NCBI GenBank assembly: GCA_947458275.1
Contig: CANGYR010000007.1
Coordinates: 1 to 64,000, forward strand
Origin: Chitinophagaceae bacterium
Lineage (GTDB): Bacteria > Bacteroidota > Bacteroidia > Chitinophagales > Chitinophagaceae
DNA length: 64,000 nucleotides
Direction of reading: 5' to 3'
Of this stretch, positions 16,926-25,929 are shown one piece after another. A model generated the notes under the pieces. It was given only the letters and a program-made list of their open reading frames with translations. It did no database searches and was not told the origin of the DNA. Position 1 is the stretch's first letter. Every line of letters begins with the position of its first letter. The translations under genes and the position numbers were made by a program.

Positions 16926-18965
16926 TCACTGTTGCATATTCTCCAATACCTTTTTCAATTCAAACATACGGTCCCTTAATCTGGCCGCCTCCATGAAATC
17001 CATATCACGGGCGGCCTTCTCCATTGCTTTCTTTGCCTTCCCGATTGCTTTCTCTAACTGGGGAATGGTACTATACTCCTCCTGCTCTTCAGCTGCAACG
17101 GCAAGTGATTGAGCTTCGTTTTGCAACGCATAGGGATTAGACGGATCATACCCTTTCACATCCAGCACACTACCCTGCGCTATGACTTGTTCTGTCGTTT
17201 TTTTGATAGTAGTGGGAACGATGCCATGTTCAGCATTGTATGCCAATTGTTTTTCTCTGCGTCGGTTCGTTTCATCTATTGTCTTTTGCATACTCTGCGT
17301 CATGCGGTCGGCATAAAAAATAACTTTTCCGTCAACATTACGGGCAGCCCTACCCGCAGTTTGAGTGAGACTTTTTTCATTTCTCAAAAAACCTTCTTTG
17401 TCTGCATCCATGATGGCCACTAAAGACACTTCCGGTAAATCCAGTCCTTCTCTCAATAAGTTCACTCCTACCAGCACATCAATTTTTCCGAGTCTGAGTT
17501 CTCTCAAAATCTCCACGCGTTCCAGTGTGTCCACATCACTATGGATGTATCTTGACTTGATATTTATTCTTCCGAGGTATTTATTCATCTCTTCCGCCAT
17601 GCGTTTGGTCAAAGTGGTCACCAGAACACGATCTCCTTTTGTCACACGCTGATCAATTTCATCCAGTAGATCATCTATCTGATTCAATGAAGGCCTCACT
17701 TCGATGGGCGGATCCAACAACCCCGTGGGTCTCACCACTTGTTCCACTACAACACCTCCACATTTTTGCAACTCATAATCACCCGGTGTGGCAGACACAA
17801 AAATTATCTGATTGGTAAGATTTTCAAACTCACTGAAACTCTGCGGTCTGTTGTCCAGAGCGGATGGCAGCCTGAATCCATAATCTACCAGGACAAGCTT
17901 CCTGCTGCGATCACCGCCATACATGCCGCTAATCTGAGGAATGGTTTGATGACTTTCATCTAAAATAGTAAGATAGTCTTTAGGAAAATAATCCAACAGA
18001 CAAAAAGGTCTCGCACCTGGCTTCCTGCGGTCAAAAAAACGGGAATAGTTTTCAATGCCGGTACAATAACCCAGCTCACGAATCATTTCAAGATCATAAC
18101 TAACCCTCTCGCCTATGCGCTGCGCTTCCATCAGTTTACCTGAACTTTTAAAATACTCCACTTGTGCGGCACATTCATCCTGTATTTCGCTGATGACCTG
18201 CGCCATCATATCTTTCGGAGCAAGGTAGAGATTGGCAGGAAAGATAGCCGCATTATCCACCGTGCTGATGCGTTTGCCCGATGTAAGTTCAAGTGTTTCG
18301 ATACTTTCTATCTCATCACCGAAAAAACAAATTCTGTACCCAAAATCTACATAAGGCAGATTGATATCAATCGTATCTCCTTTCACACGAAAAGAGCCTC
18401 TTTCAAATTCACCCTGGCTTCGGTGATACAATGAATTGACCAGTGAATGCAGAAAGCCCTGTCGCGATATGACCTGGCCTTTGTGTATGCGGATGATTCC
18501 GTTTTCGTATTCTGTCGGATTGCCCATGCCATAAATACAACTTACGCTGGCGACGATGACGATGTCTCTTCTGCCGCTGAGCAACTGTGCGGTGGCCTGC
18601 AAACGAAGTTTATCCAACTCCTCATTTATACTCAAATCCTTTTCTATGTATGTATTCGATACCGGCATGTAGGCCTCCGGTTGATAATAATCATAATATG
18701 AAACAAAATAACCGACAGCATTTTCAGGAAAAAATTGCTTGAACTCGCCATACAATTGCGCCACCAATGTTTTATTGTGGGTCAACACCAGCGTCGGCCG
18801 CTGAATATTTTGAATGACATTGGCCATAGTAAACGTCTTCCCGCTGCCCGTAACCCCCAGCAGTGTCTGATAGCGCTCTACGTCAAGTAACCCCTGAGTC
18901 AGCTCGGCAATGGCGCGCGGCTGATCCCCGGCGGGGGTATAGTCGGAATGTAGTTTGAATGGCAT
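16926..18965 (-). CDS. uvrB: UvrABC system protein B
   Basis: This 679-residue protein is the damage-verification helicase of nucleotide excision repair. Walker A GVTGSGKT is at residues 37-44, the beta-hairpin YYDYYQPEAY near 90-99 is used to clamp DNA, LDESHQT is the Walker B region, and TAGRAARN is motif VI. The C-terminal UVR domain (about 635-675) binds UvrC. Length and start (MPFKLHSDYTPAGDQP) are standard. It is a single gene, convergent with the upstream lipoprotein gene; its 5' side faces typA across a repeat-filled spacer. Confidence 0.97.
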   Translation of the reverse strand: MPFKLHSDYTPAGDQPRAIAELTQGLLDVERYQTLLGVTGSGKTFTMANVIQNIQRPTLVLTHNKTLVAQLYGEFKQFFPENAVGYFVSYYDYYQPEAYMPVSNTYIEKDLSINEELDKLRLQATAQLLSGRRDIVIVASVSCIYGMGNPTEYENGIIRIHKGQVISRQGFLHSLVNSLYHRSQGEFERGSFRVKGDTIDINLPYVDFGYRICFFGDEIESIETLELTSGKRISTVDNAAIFPANLYLAPKDMMAQVISEIQDECAAQVEYFKSSGKLMEAQRIGERVSYDLEMIRELGYCTGIENYSRFFDRRKPGARPFCLLDYFPKDYLTILDESHQTIPQISGMYGGDRSRKLVLVDYGFRLPSALDNRPQSFSEFENLTNQIIFVSATPGDYELQKCGGVVVEQVVRPTGLLDPPIEVRPSLNQIDDLLDEIDQRVTKGDRVLVTTLTKRMAEEMNKYLGRINIKSRYIHSDVDTLERVEILRELRLGKIDVLVGVNLLREGLDLPEVSLVAIMDADKEGFLRNEKSLTQTAGRAARNVDGKVIFYADRMTQSMQKTIDETNRRREKQLAYNAEHGIVPTTIKKTTEQVIAQGSVLDVKGYDPSNPYALQNEAQSLAVAAEEQEEYSTIPQLEKAIGKAKKAMEKAARDMDFMEAARLRDRMFELKKVLENMQQ

Positions 18966-19000
18966 GATTGGACATTAAAATTATGAAATCCGACAGAGAC

Positions 19001-19143
19001 AGGTTGAAAAAGTTCAAAAGGTTCAAAAAGTTGAATAGGTTACTTTGAACATCTTGAACCTATTGAACATCTTGAACCTCTTGAACCTTTTGAACCTCTT
19101 CAACCTCTTCAACCTTTTCAACCTGTTAAACCTTTGAAACCTC
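19001..19143. repeat. Inverted 9-bp tandem arrays
   Basis: From 19045 to 19143 there are eleven 9-bp units of the form TTgAACCTn. From 19001 to 19045 there are about five units of the reverse-complement form (AGGTTCAAA-like). The whole can fold as a long imperfect hairpin. It occupies the divergent spacer between uvrB and typA. Related 9-bp units occur at 21162-21203, 30314-30433, 39137-39360 and 49322-49352. Confidence 0.85.
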
Positions 19144-19163
19144 GTTTATTAATGCTACCTTTG
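19133..19163 (+). promoter_or_regulatory. typA promoter
   Basis: TTTG (19133-19136), 19 bp, then TACCTTTG (19156-19163) match the Bacteroidota -33/-7 consensus. The -33 box lies in the last unit of the 9-bp array, so the array may influence expression. Confidence 0.65.
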
Positions 19164-19225
19164 CGGCGACAAAAACAAGGATTTTTGGCGGTTTCGTTAA
19201 AATCAAAAATCCGCAATCACCCGAT

Positions 19226-21037
19226 ATGAATATTCGCAACATAGCCATCATTGCGCACGTTGACCACGGAAAAACTACGCTGGTAGATAAAATCCTTCAT
19301 GCTACCAAGGTTTTCAGAGAAAATCAGGAGACCGGTGAGTTGATTATGGACAGCAATGACCTGGAAAGGGAAAGAGGTATTACTATTTTCAGTAAAAATG
19401 TTTCTGTAACCTATAAAGACGTTAAGATTAACGTAATTGATACTCCTGGTCACTCGGATTTTGGAGGTGAGGTAGAAAGGGTTTTAAAAATGGCAGATGG
19501 TGTAATTCTTTTAGTGGATGCTTTTGAAGGTCCAATGCCTCAAACCCGTTTCGTATTGCAAAAAGCATTGGCTTTGGGTCTGCGTCCGATTGTGGTAATC
19601 AATAAAGTTGATAAACCAAATTGCCGCCCTGACGAAGTGCACGATGCCGTATTCGAATTGTTCTTTAATTTGGATGCAACTGAAGAGCAGCTTGACTTTC
19701 CAACTTTCTACGGATCCGGAAAAAATGGCTGGTTCAACGATTCATTAACACCTATTGATAACATCGCTCCTCTTTTAGATGGCATTATCAAGTATGTTCC
19801 TGAGCCTAAAGCCAATCAGGGTTATTCTCAGATGCAAATCACATCATTAGATTATTCTTCATTTTTAGGAAGAATTGCCGTGGGAAAAGTAGCTCGTGGA
19901 AGTCTGAAAGAAAATCAACAAATCGCTCTGATGCAAGCCGATGGCAGCATCAAAAGAATGAAGATAAAAGAATTGTATGTTTTTGAAGGGATGGGCAAGA
20001 AAAAAGCGGAAGAAGTTTTTGCCGGCGATATATGTGCAGTGGTAGGTTTGGATGAATTTAATATTGGAGATACTATCGCAGATTTCGAAAATCCTGAAGC
20101 GCTTCCAATCATCAGCGTAGATGAACCAACCATGAGCATGTTATTTGGTATCAACAATTCTCCTTTCTTTGGTAAAGAAGGAAAATTTGTTACCAGCAGA
20201 CATTTACGCGATCGTTTGTTTAAAGAAACAGAAAAGAACCTGGCCCTGAGAGTAGAAGATAGCGATAGCGCTGATAGCTTCCTGGTTTATGGGCGCGGAA
20301 TTCTTCACTTAGGTATTTTGATTGAAACCATGAGAAGAGAAGGATTTGAATTGACTATTGGTCAGCCTCAGGTATTGATAAAACATATTGACGGAAAAAA
20401 ACATGAGCCTTATGAGAATTTAGTGGTTGATGTACCTTCTGAATTCAGTGGCAAAGTAATTGATATGGTTACCCAACGCAAGGGTGAAATGCTGATTATG
20501 GAAACAAAAGGTGAAATGCAGCATTTGGAATTTGAAATTCCATCAAGAGGCTTGATAGGATTGAGAAGCAATATGTTAACCAATACTGCCGGCGAAGCGG
20601 TAATGGCGCATCGTTTCCTTGAATACAAACCATGGAAAGGACCTATTCCGGGAAGAAACAATGGCGTATTGTTGTCCAAAACAACTGAAAAGACTACTGC
20701 TTACTCAATAGATAAATTACAGGATCGCGGACGTTTCTTCGTAGATCCGGGAGATGATGTATATGCGGGACAAATTATTGCCGAGCACATTAAGCCTGGA
20801 GATCTGGTAGTAAATGCGACTGAAGCAAAAAAGCTTACAAATCACAGAGCTAGCGGCAGTGATGATGCCAGCAGAGCTGCACCAAAAATTCTGATGACCC
20901 TGGAAGAATGTATGGAATACATCCAGCAAGATGAGTGTATAGAAGTAACTCCAAAAAATATTCGCCTTAGAAAAACAATTCTGAACGAAGACGACAGGAA
21001 AAGGGTAAGTAAGTCTATGGCACAGGAAGCGAGTTAG
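19226..21037 (+). CDS. typA: Translational GTPase TypA/BipA
   Basis: This 603-residue ribosome-associated GTPase has G1 AHVDHGKTT (residues 10-18), the G3 motif DTPGHSDFGGE (72-82) and G4 NKVDK (about 126-130), followed by EF-G-like domains III and V and the TypA-specific C-terminal domain. Length is standard. It is linked to ribosome assembly and stress adaptation in other bacteria. It is preceded by its own promoter and by the uvrB-typA repeat array. Confidence 0.97.
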   Translation: MNIRNIAIIAHVDHGKTTLVDKILHATKVFRENQETGELIMDSNDLERERGITIFSKNVSVTYKDVKINVIDTPGHSDFGGEVERVLKMADGVILLVDAFEGPMPQTRFVLQKALALGLRPIVVINKVDKPNCRPDEVHDAVFELFFNLDATEEQLDFPTFYGSGKNGWFNDSLTPIDNIAPLLDGIIKYVPEPKANQGYSQMQITSLDYSSFLGRIAVGKVARGSLKENQQIALMQADGSIKRMKIKELYVFEGMGKKKAEEVFAGDICAVVGLDEFNIGDTIADFENPEALPIISVDEPTMSMLFGINNSPFFGKEGKFVTSRHLRDRLFKETEKNLALRVEDSDSADSFLVYGRGILHLGILIETMRREGFELTIGQPQVLIKHIDGKKHEPYENLVVDVPSEFSGKVIDMVTQRKGEMLIMETKGEMQHLEFEIPSRGLIGLRSNMLTNTAGEAVMAHRFLEYKPWKGPIPGRNNGVLLSKTTEKTTAYSIDKLQDRGRFFVDPGDDVYAGQIIAEHIKPGDLVVNATEAKKLTNHRASGSDDASRAAPKILMTLEECMEYIQQDECIEVTPKNIRLRKTILNEDDRKRVSKSMAQEAS

Positions 21038-21161
21038 GAATGTAGAATATTGAATAGCCAATTGCGTTTAAGGTTGTTGAACATAGCTAAATGTTGTTTA
21101 AATTCACAACAGAATTGAACTGGCATTGATTGTAACTTTAGGGTTGACGACTCACATCCTA

Positions 21162-21203
21162 TTGAACATATTGAACCTATTGAACCTATCGAACCTGTTG
21201 AAC
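21162..21203. repeat. 9-bp tandem repeat array
   Basis: Four to five units of TTGAACCTA type (21162, 21171, 21180, 21189, 21198) lie just before the start codon at 21214. It is the same unit as the array at 19045-19143 but without the inverted half. Confidence 0.75.
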
Positions 21204-21213
21204 TAAAACAACA

Positions 21214-21432
21214 ATGAAAAAAACAATACTCCTCCTATTCATTTCATTGCTTCTATTTGGGATAATTAACGACACCTCTGCCCAATGTGCCATGTGTACT
21301 AAAACCGCTTCTCAGTTGGGAGAAAAACCTGCATTAGGATTGAATAACGGCATTTTGTATCTCATGCTTGCACCATTTGCAATTATGGGATTTATAGGAT
21401 ATAGGTGGTGGAAGAACCGAGAGAACAGCTGA
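21214..21432 (+). CDS. Small exported CxxC membrane protein
   Basis: This 72-residue protein has a signal peptide ending DTSAQ. The mature start is CAMCTKTASQLGEKPALGLN, followed by a single transmembrane segment and a basic tail (YRWWKNRENS). The CxxC at the mature N-terminus would face the periplasm and could be redox-active or bind a metal. I recall similar tiny proteins in other Bacteroidota but know no function. It is preceded by a 9-bp repeat array. Confidence 0.65.
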   Translation: MKKTILLLFISLLLFGIINDTSAQCAMCTKTASQLGEKPALGLNNGILYLMLAPFAIMGFIGYRWWKNRENS

Positions 21433-21485
21433 TGATATTTGTAAATGGTATTTAATAGAAAATCTATTATAGCAAAGATTTTTTT

Positions 21486-22277
21486 ATGACCCCTTCTATT
21501 TGTTTGATTATTTCTACCTACAACAGTCCCATTTTTTTAGAATTAGTGCTATTGAGTGTAATAAGACAAAGAGTACTTCCTAAAGAAGTAATAATTGCGG
21601 ATGATGGATCTACAAGTGATACAAAAAATTTAATAGAAAGTTATAAAAGCCAATTCCCCATTCCTCTTTCTCATATTTGGCAAAAAGATGAAGGATACCA
21701 ATTATCGAAAATTAAAAATAAAGCTGTTGCGGCATCTTCATCTGATTACATCATTTTTATAGATGGAGATCTTTTGCTTCATCCGTTTTTTATATCCGAT
21801 TACCAAAAAAACATATGCAAGGGTGAGATACTGGTTGCAAGTAGGGTATTTTTAAAAAAATCATTTACAGAAAATTTAATTAAGAATAAAAACAAAAGAG
21901 TAAATGTGTCTTTACCGGATATTGAGAAAAATATTTTAAACTCATTTCGAATATATGGACTGCATCAATTAATCAAAGGCAAAACTTCATACAAGGGTGC
22001 GAGAGGGGGGTTGTTAGGTATTTTTAAGAAGGACTATTTAGATGTTAATGGATTCGACGAGGCCTTTACTGGTTGGGGGAGAGAAGACTCCGATCTTTTT
22101 GTACGCTTGTTGAACAACGGAATCAGACGACGCAATATTAAATTCGCTGCAATAACATACCACTTATGGCATCCTCAACTGTCCAGGGATAAATTATCTG
22201 TAAATGATGCTTTATTGGAAAAGACAATTTCCCTTCAATTAAAATGGTGTGAAAAAGGAATTAATCAGTATTTATAA
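21486..22277 (+). CDS. Family 2 glycosyltransferase
   Basis: This 263-residue GT-A fold enzyme has nucleotide-sugar-binding start ICLIISTYNSP, ADDGST, and the metal-binding DGD (IIFIDGDLLLH). A C-terminal galactosyltransferase-like segment contains GFDEAFTGWGREDSDLFVRL. It is probably cytosolic and acts on a lipid-linked or surface glycan. It ends 1 nt before the convergent fucosyltransferase gene and resembles the GT2 at 23127-23924, so the cluster probably builds one glycan. Confidence 0.85.
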   Translation: MTPSICLIISTYNSPIFLELVLLSVIRQRVLPKEVIIADDGSTSDTKNLIESYKSQFPIPLSHIWQKDEGYQLSKIKNKAVAASSSDYIIFIDGDLLLHPFFISDYQKNICKGEILVASRVFLKKSFTENLIKNKNKRVNVSLPDIEKNILNSFRIYGLHQLIKGKTSYKGARGGLLGIFKKDYLDVNGFDEAFTGWGREDSDLFVRLLNNGIRRRNIKFAAITYHLWHPQLSRDKLSVNDALLEKTISLQLKWCEKGINQYL

Positions 22278-22278
22278 T

Positions 22279-23118
22279 TTATTCCACCGCTATTTTTATC
22301 CATTCATCTGGTATTATATCTCTTGTTCCTTCAATATCAGGCAGCCATTTCTGAGGCGCAAGGACAATTTTTTCTTCGTTTTTATTTAACCATGCCGCCC
22401 ACCAACTGAATGTACTATTGGCAATGATGTTGTGCTTACATTCGCTCATTAGTTGCATATCAATATAGCTGTTAGCTTCAATATTCCAGTCTATAAAAAA
22501 AACATTGGAAAGTGATAAATTTCTAGCGGCCCAATCAGGATCATCTGAAAAAACAAAAAAAACAGGTTGTGCTATGTTGTCTTTTATATATTGTATAGCG
22601 TTTCGATAGTATTGTAATCCAAGCGTCCATCCGATTCCCGCATCCAAATAGTCGCCCCTTCTGATGTGAATGCTTACAGATGACATCTTGTTGATTTTAT
22701 CCAAGATTTCAATATTTTTTGTATCGCAAACCGATGGAAATTTAAATACATTCAATAATTCAGATTTAGTCTCAACGAAGTACTTCTCAGATTGCCAGTA
22801 TCCTTTAAGATATGCGAATGTCAGTTGATGAATTGATTTGTCAAATGTTCCGAATTTATTGTGCGACTCGATATATTCATTTGTAAAAAACCGATACAGA
22901 AGCTTCCAAAAAAATTTGACAAATATTTTAGTGGGCAAACTTATGGTGTCAGCTTGTGCATTAAACAATTTATCAAGTTGATAAGTTGTCTTTTGATGAC
23001 GATGACGATAATGAGAAAGATCTATATAAGAGCGAACGCCTTTTTTTTTAAAAAAATGATACAGCGCGTATTGAAACATTTGATTTCCTAGACCTCCTCT
23101 TATATGAATTATGACCAT
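22279..23118 (-). CDS. Alpha-1,2-fucosyltransferase (GT11)
   Basis: This 279-residue enzyme has the three conserved GT11 blocks: N-terminal IHIRGGLGNQMFQYALY, the central HIRRGD motif that binds GDP-fucose (SVSIHIRRGDYLDAG), and the C-terminal ANSTFSWWAAWLN. It transfers fucose in alpha-1,2 linkage to terminal galactose, forming an H-antigen-like structure. The next genes on the same strand are a GT2 and a GT6. The GDP-fucose pathway is not in this window. Confidence 0.92.
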   Translation of the reverse strand: MVIIHIRGGLGNQMFQYALYHFFKKKGVRSYIDLSHYRHRHQKTTYQLDKLFNAQADTISLPTKIFVKFFWKLLYRFFTNEYIESHNKFGTFDKSIHQLTFAYLKGYWQSEKYFVETKSELLNVFKFPSVCDTKNIEILDKINKMSSVSIHIRRGDYLDAGIGWTLGLQYYRNAIQYIKDNIAQPVFFVFSDDPDWAARNLSLSNVFFIDWNIEANSYIDMQLMSECKHNIIANSTFSWWAAWLNKNEEKIVLAPQKWLPDIEGTRDIIPDEWIKIAVE

Positions 23119-23126
23119 ACTTTGGG

Positions 23127-23924
23127 TTATGGTTTGAGTTTTTTAATAAGTCCATTTTCACAAAAGAAATTTGAAGTCTTCCTCTTTTTTTCTAAAAGTA
23201 GTTCTCCGCGGGCAATCAATTCCTCGTTAGATTTTGTTTTGTGGTAAAGATGAAATAAAATGGAAGCGTACTTTACCGAAAATGTTTTGCATCCTGAACG
23301 AATCAGACGATTACAAAAGTCTAAATCTTCAGGACCCCATTCTTTGAAGTCTTCATCATAACCATTTATGGCTTCAATATTATTTTTCATTGCTCCTAAA
23401 TTACAACCCCATGGTTGTCTTTTTGACTTTATAAAGTCGGGACAATTAGGGAAATAAAATCCTTCTGAAACACGGGAGCTGTCTGAGAACAGAAGATTCG
23501 AGATAGATAAAAGGTTAAGGTTTTTTGTTTTCCTTATTTTTTCACTAGTGACCCTGCCAAGATTTACTCTTCTTCCATAAAGCAGGGTATCAATTTTGGC
23601 ATGTCGAATATAGTTTTTAATAAAATGTTTGTGAGGAATGCAATCTCCATCAATAAAAACAATCAATTCACCGGAGGCGATACGAATGCCATTATTTAAT
23701 GCTGCAGAGCGACGATATCCTTTATCCTCCTGAGAAATATGCAATAACGGGTATGTGAGGTGTGGCTTGAATTCATTTATTAAATCTAGCGTCTCCGGCG
23801 CATTGTCATCTTCGGCAATAATTACTTCGAAACTACCCAAGGCGGACTGTTTGTTCAGTGCATCAAGTATTAATCCCAGTGCCACTGTATCTTTATAAAA
23901 TGGAATAATTACTGACACCTTCAT
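23127..23924 (-). CDS. Family 2 glycosyltransferase
   Basis: This 265-residue GT-A glycosyltransferase carries VSVIIPFYKD, AEDDNAPET and FIDGDCIPH, followed by the C-terminal block GYDEDFKEWGPEDLDFCNRLI. It is similar in plan to the plus-strand GT2 at 21486, suggesting related acceptors. Spacing is 8 nt to the fucosyltransferase gene, so co-transcription with it is likely. Confidence 0.85.
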   Translation of the reverse strand: MKVSVIIPFYKDTVALGLILDALNKQSALGSFEVIIAEDDNAPETLDLINEFKPHLTYPLLHISQEDKGYRRSAALNNGIRIASGELIVFIDGDCIPHKHFIKNYIRHAKIDTLLYGRRVNLGRVTSEKIRKTKNLNLLSISNLLFSDSSRVSEGFYFPNCPDFIKSKRQPWGCNLGAMKNNIEAINGYDEDFKEWGPEDLDFCNRLIRSGCKTFSVKYASILFHLYHKTKSNEELIARGELLLEKKRKTSNFFCENGLIKKLKP

Positions 23925-23968
23925 TCGGTAAATTTTAGAAGTAAAAATAGTGATTTAGTAAATGAAAA

Positions 23969-24751
23969 TTATTGAACTCTTTTGTCAGGTCTTTTGAAAA
24001 AGAGCAATTTTCTAAGCAGCTTTTCTTTTAGTGAATACTTGCCATATCCTTTCAGCGTCTTTTTTTTATTTGAGAGATGAATGATTTTTTCAAATGGAAG
24101 ATTTGAATCTTCGGGATATAAATAACCCGGATGCAATATTTTAACTTTTTTATCCAGGATGTATTTATTCAGATGTGATTCATCATGCCAGATAGCCATT
24201 ATCTTATTATTTTCATCTTCTTCAATCCACTGTGCAGCTGTTTTTATGAATTTCAGATATTTATCCGCGCTCCCGCCATTGAGTCCTCCGGCAACATACA
24301 CCGAACCTGTTCCGACCGGAACAAATGCTTTTGATGCCGGATTTGTTTCATAAGTAAATGCAGTAACGGGCTTATTCCAATATCCGGGATGTTGAGTTAC
24401 TACTAAGTCCTCATCTATTGTCGGAAGTATGTCATCTTCATGTATTGTTTTACATATTTTAATATTGGCGTTGAAAAAATATATAAAATCAAAAGATTCC
24501 AGACTGGAGCTAATCTTATTGAAAAATTTAAACCGATATAATGTTGGATAAGGCCAGGGTAAATTTTCCTGATAAATCTTATTAACAAAAGGCGATTCTT
24601 CATCTAAAATTGACTTGGCATCAGTAAAAACAAAGTAATGTTTCTGACATGAAGGCAATAAAAATTTTTCAGCGCTTGTATAAAAATCAGCCCAAAATTT
24701 TTCATACCTACCGGTACAAATGTATAATACAGCTATTTTTATTTTACTCAT
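23969..24751 (-). CDS. GT6 glycosyltransferase (ABO blood-group-like)
   Basis: This 260-residue enzyme of the family that includes human A/B transferases and alpha-1,3-galactosyltransferase has GRYEKFWADFYTSAEKFLLP, then YFVFTDA, TQHPGYWNKP, and GTGSVYVAGGLNGGSADKYL with WHDESHLNKY. The metal-binding DxD of vertebrate members is replaced by NAN (YFFNANIKI), as known for bacterial GT6 enzymes, which are metal-independent. It likely adds Gal or GalNAc in alpha-1,3 linkage to a fucosylated galactose. It is the first gene of the minus-strand cluster with GT2 and GT11. Confidence 0.88.
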   Translation of the reverse strand: MSKIKIAVLYICTGRYEKFWADFYTSAEKFLLPSCQKHYFVFTDAKSILDEESPFVNKIYQENLPWPYPTLYRFKFFNKISSSLESFDFIYFFNANIKICKTIHEDDILPTIDEDLVVTQHPGYWNKPVTAFTYETNPASKAFVPVGTGSVYVAGGLNGGSADKYLKFIKTAAQWIEEDENNKIMAIWHDESHLNKYILDKKVKILHPGYLYPEDSNLPFEKIIHLSNKKKTLKGYGKYSLKEKLLRKLLFFKRPDKRVQ

Positions 24752-24861
24752 GTATTACATTTATTGAAAGAAGAAAAATTCCGGATTATTGTTTATAATG
24801 AAAGATTGTACATTAAGTATCCATAAATTAAAAACATCCGAAAAGACAAGAATTACATGCT

Positions 24862-25758
24862 TTATGAAAAACGGCTCACAAACCGATAGAGATTAAATTT
24901 ATCTGATTCTTTCTCTATAATTTCTTTTAAACTCAATTTACTGACATCCGACATTCGTCTGCTCTGAATCAAATGAAAAGCCCTCTCTGCCAGCAACCAG
25001 TATTTCTTGTCATTAAATGGTAGTTGAGCAATTTGTTCCTGAATATTAATCAATATCTGTTCCACTCCTTCCCTTTTAGAAGCAACGGACTTCAAAACAT
25101 TTACAGACGCTCCTTCCATAGTTAGTGCAGGCAAAAGCATTTTCTGTAGATTACTTACAAACAAGTCGGCGCCCGGACGATCCGATTTATTGACTACAAA
25201 CAAATCAGCAATTTCCATCAATCCTGATTTCATAGTCTGAATTTCATCCCCCGCTTCAGGAACCAAAACAACAACCGTAACATCTGCCAATCCAGCTATT
25301 TCAATTTCACTCTGACCAACGCCAACTGTTTCAACAATGATAAAATCAAAATCAGAAGATTTCATTACATCAGATATTTCAATAATCTTGGGATGTAACC
25401 CTCCTAGAGATCCTCTTGTTGCTAAAGACCTTATAAAAACATTTGGATTAGTATACCATTCGCTCATCCTGATTCGATCTCCGAGTACAGCACCCAAATT
25501 AAATGGAGATGAAGGATCAACGCATATTACACCTACTTTTTTTGATTGTCTGTTCATTATATCAATCAAAGCATCTACCATTGTGCTTTTGCCGGCACCG
25601 GGAGGTCCGGTGATGCCAATGATTGGAGTGTTATTGGGAGGAAGCATTTCCAAAAACGATTGATATCCATCAAATTCATTTTCGACCAACGAGATAGCCC
25701 TTGCCAGGTCCTTCCGATTACCTTTTTTTATTTCATTATAAATTTGCTCCCAAGACAT
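24862..25758 (-). CDS. meaB: Methylmalonyl-CoA mutase-associated GTPase MeaB
   Basis: This 298-residue G3E-type P-loop GTPase protects and reloads B12-dependent methylmalonyl-CoA mutase. Walker A GITGPPGAGKST is near residue 45, VETVGVGQSE is switch II, and NKSDRPGAD is the base-recognition motif. I chose the ATG at 25758 (MSWEQIYNEIKKGN). The longer frame from 25836 adds 26 residues unlike the family. The mutase genes are not in the window. Confidence 0.93.
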   Translation of the reverse strand: MSWEQIYNEIKKGNRKDLARAISLVENEFDGYQSFLEMLPPNNTPIIGITGPPGAGKSTMVDALIDIMNRQSKKVGVICVDPSSPFNLGAVLGDRIRMSEWYTNPNVFIRSLATRGSLGGLHPKIIEISDVMKSSDFDFIIVETVGVGQSEIEIAGLADVTVVVLVPEAGDEIQTMKSGLMEIADLFVVNKSDRPGADLFVSNLQKMLLPALTMEGASVNVLKSVASKREGVEQILINIQEQIAQLPFNDKKYWLLAERAFHLIQSRRMSDVSKLSLKEIIEKESDKFNLYRFVSRFS

Positions 25759-25929
25759 CAAAAAGAATGATTTATTATTACAACAAATAAAAATACCAAC
25801 AAAAAATATCTTCTCCAATTTTATAGAAGAAATCAAAAAATTTCCATCATTAAAATAGTTAGAGATGTTGATATAACAAATAGATAGATAAAGTTAGAAA
25901 AGCAGGAATTAAATTGAAGATAGTCGGAG

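Noticed and set aside
19001-19143. CRISPR-like array
   Set aside because: The repeat unit is only 9 bp, with no unique spacers and no cas genes nearby; it is an inverted tandem array.
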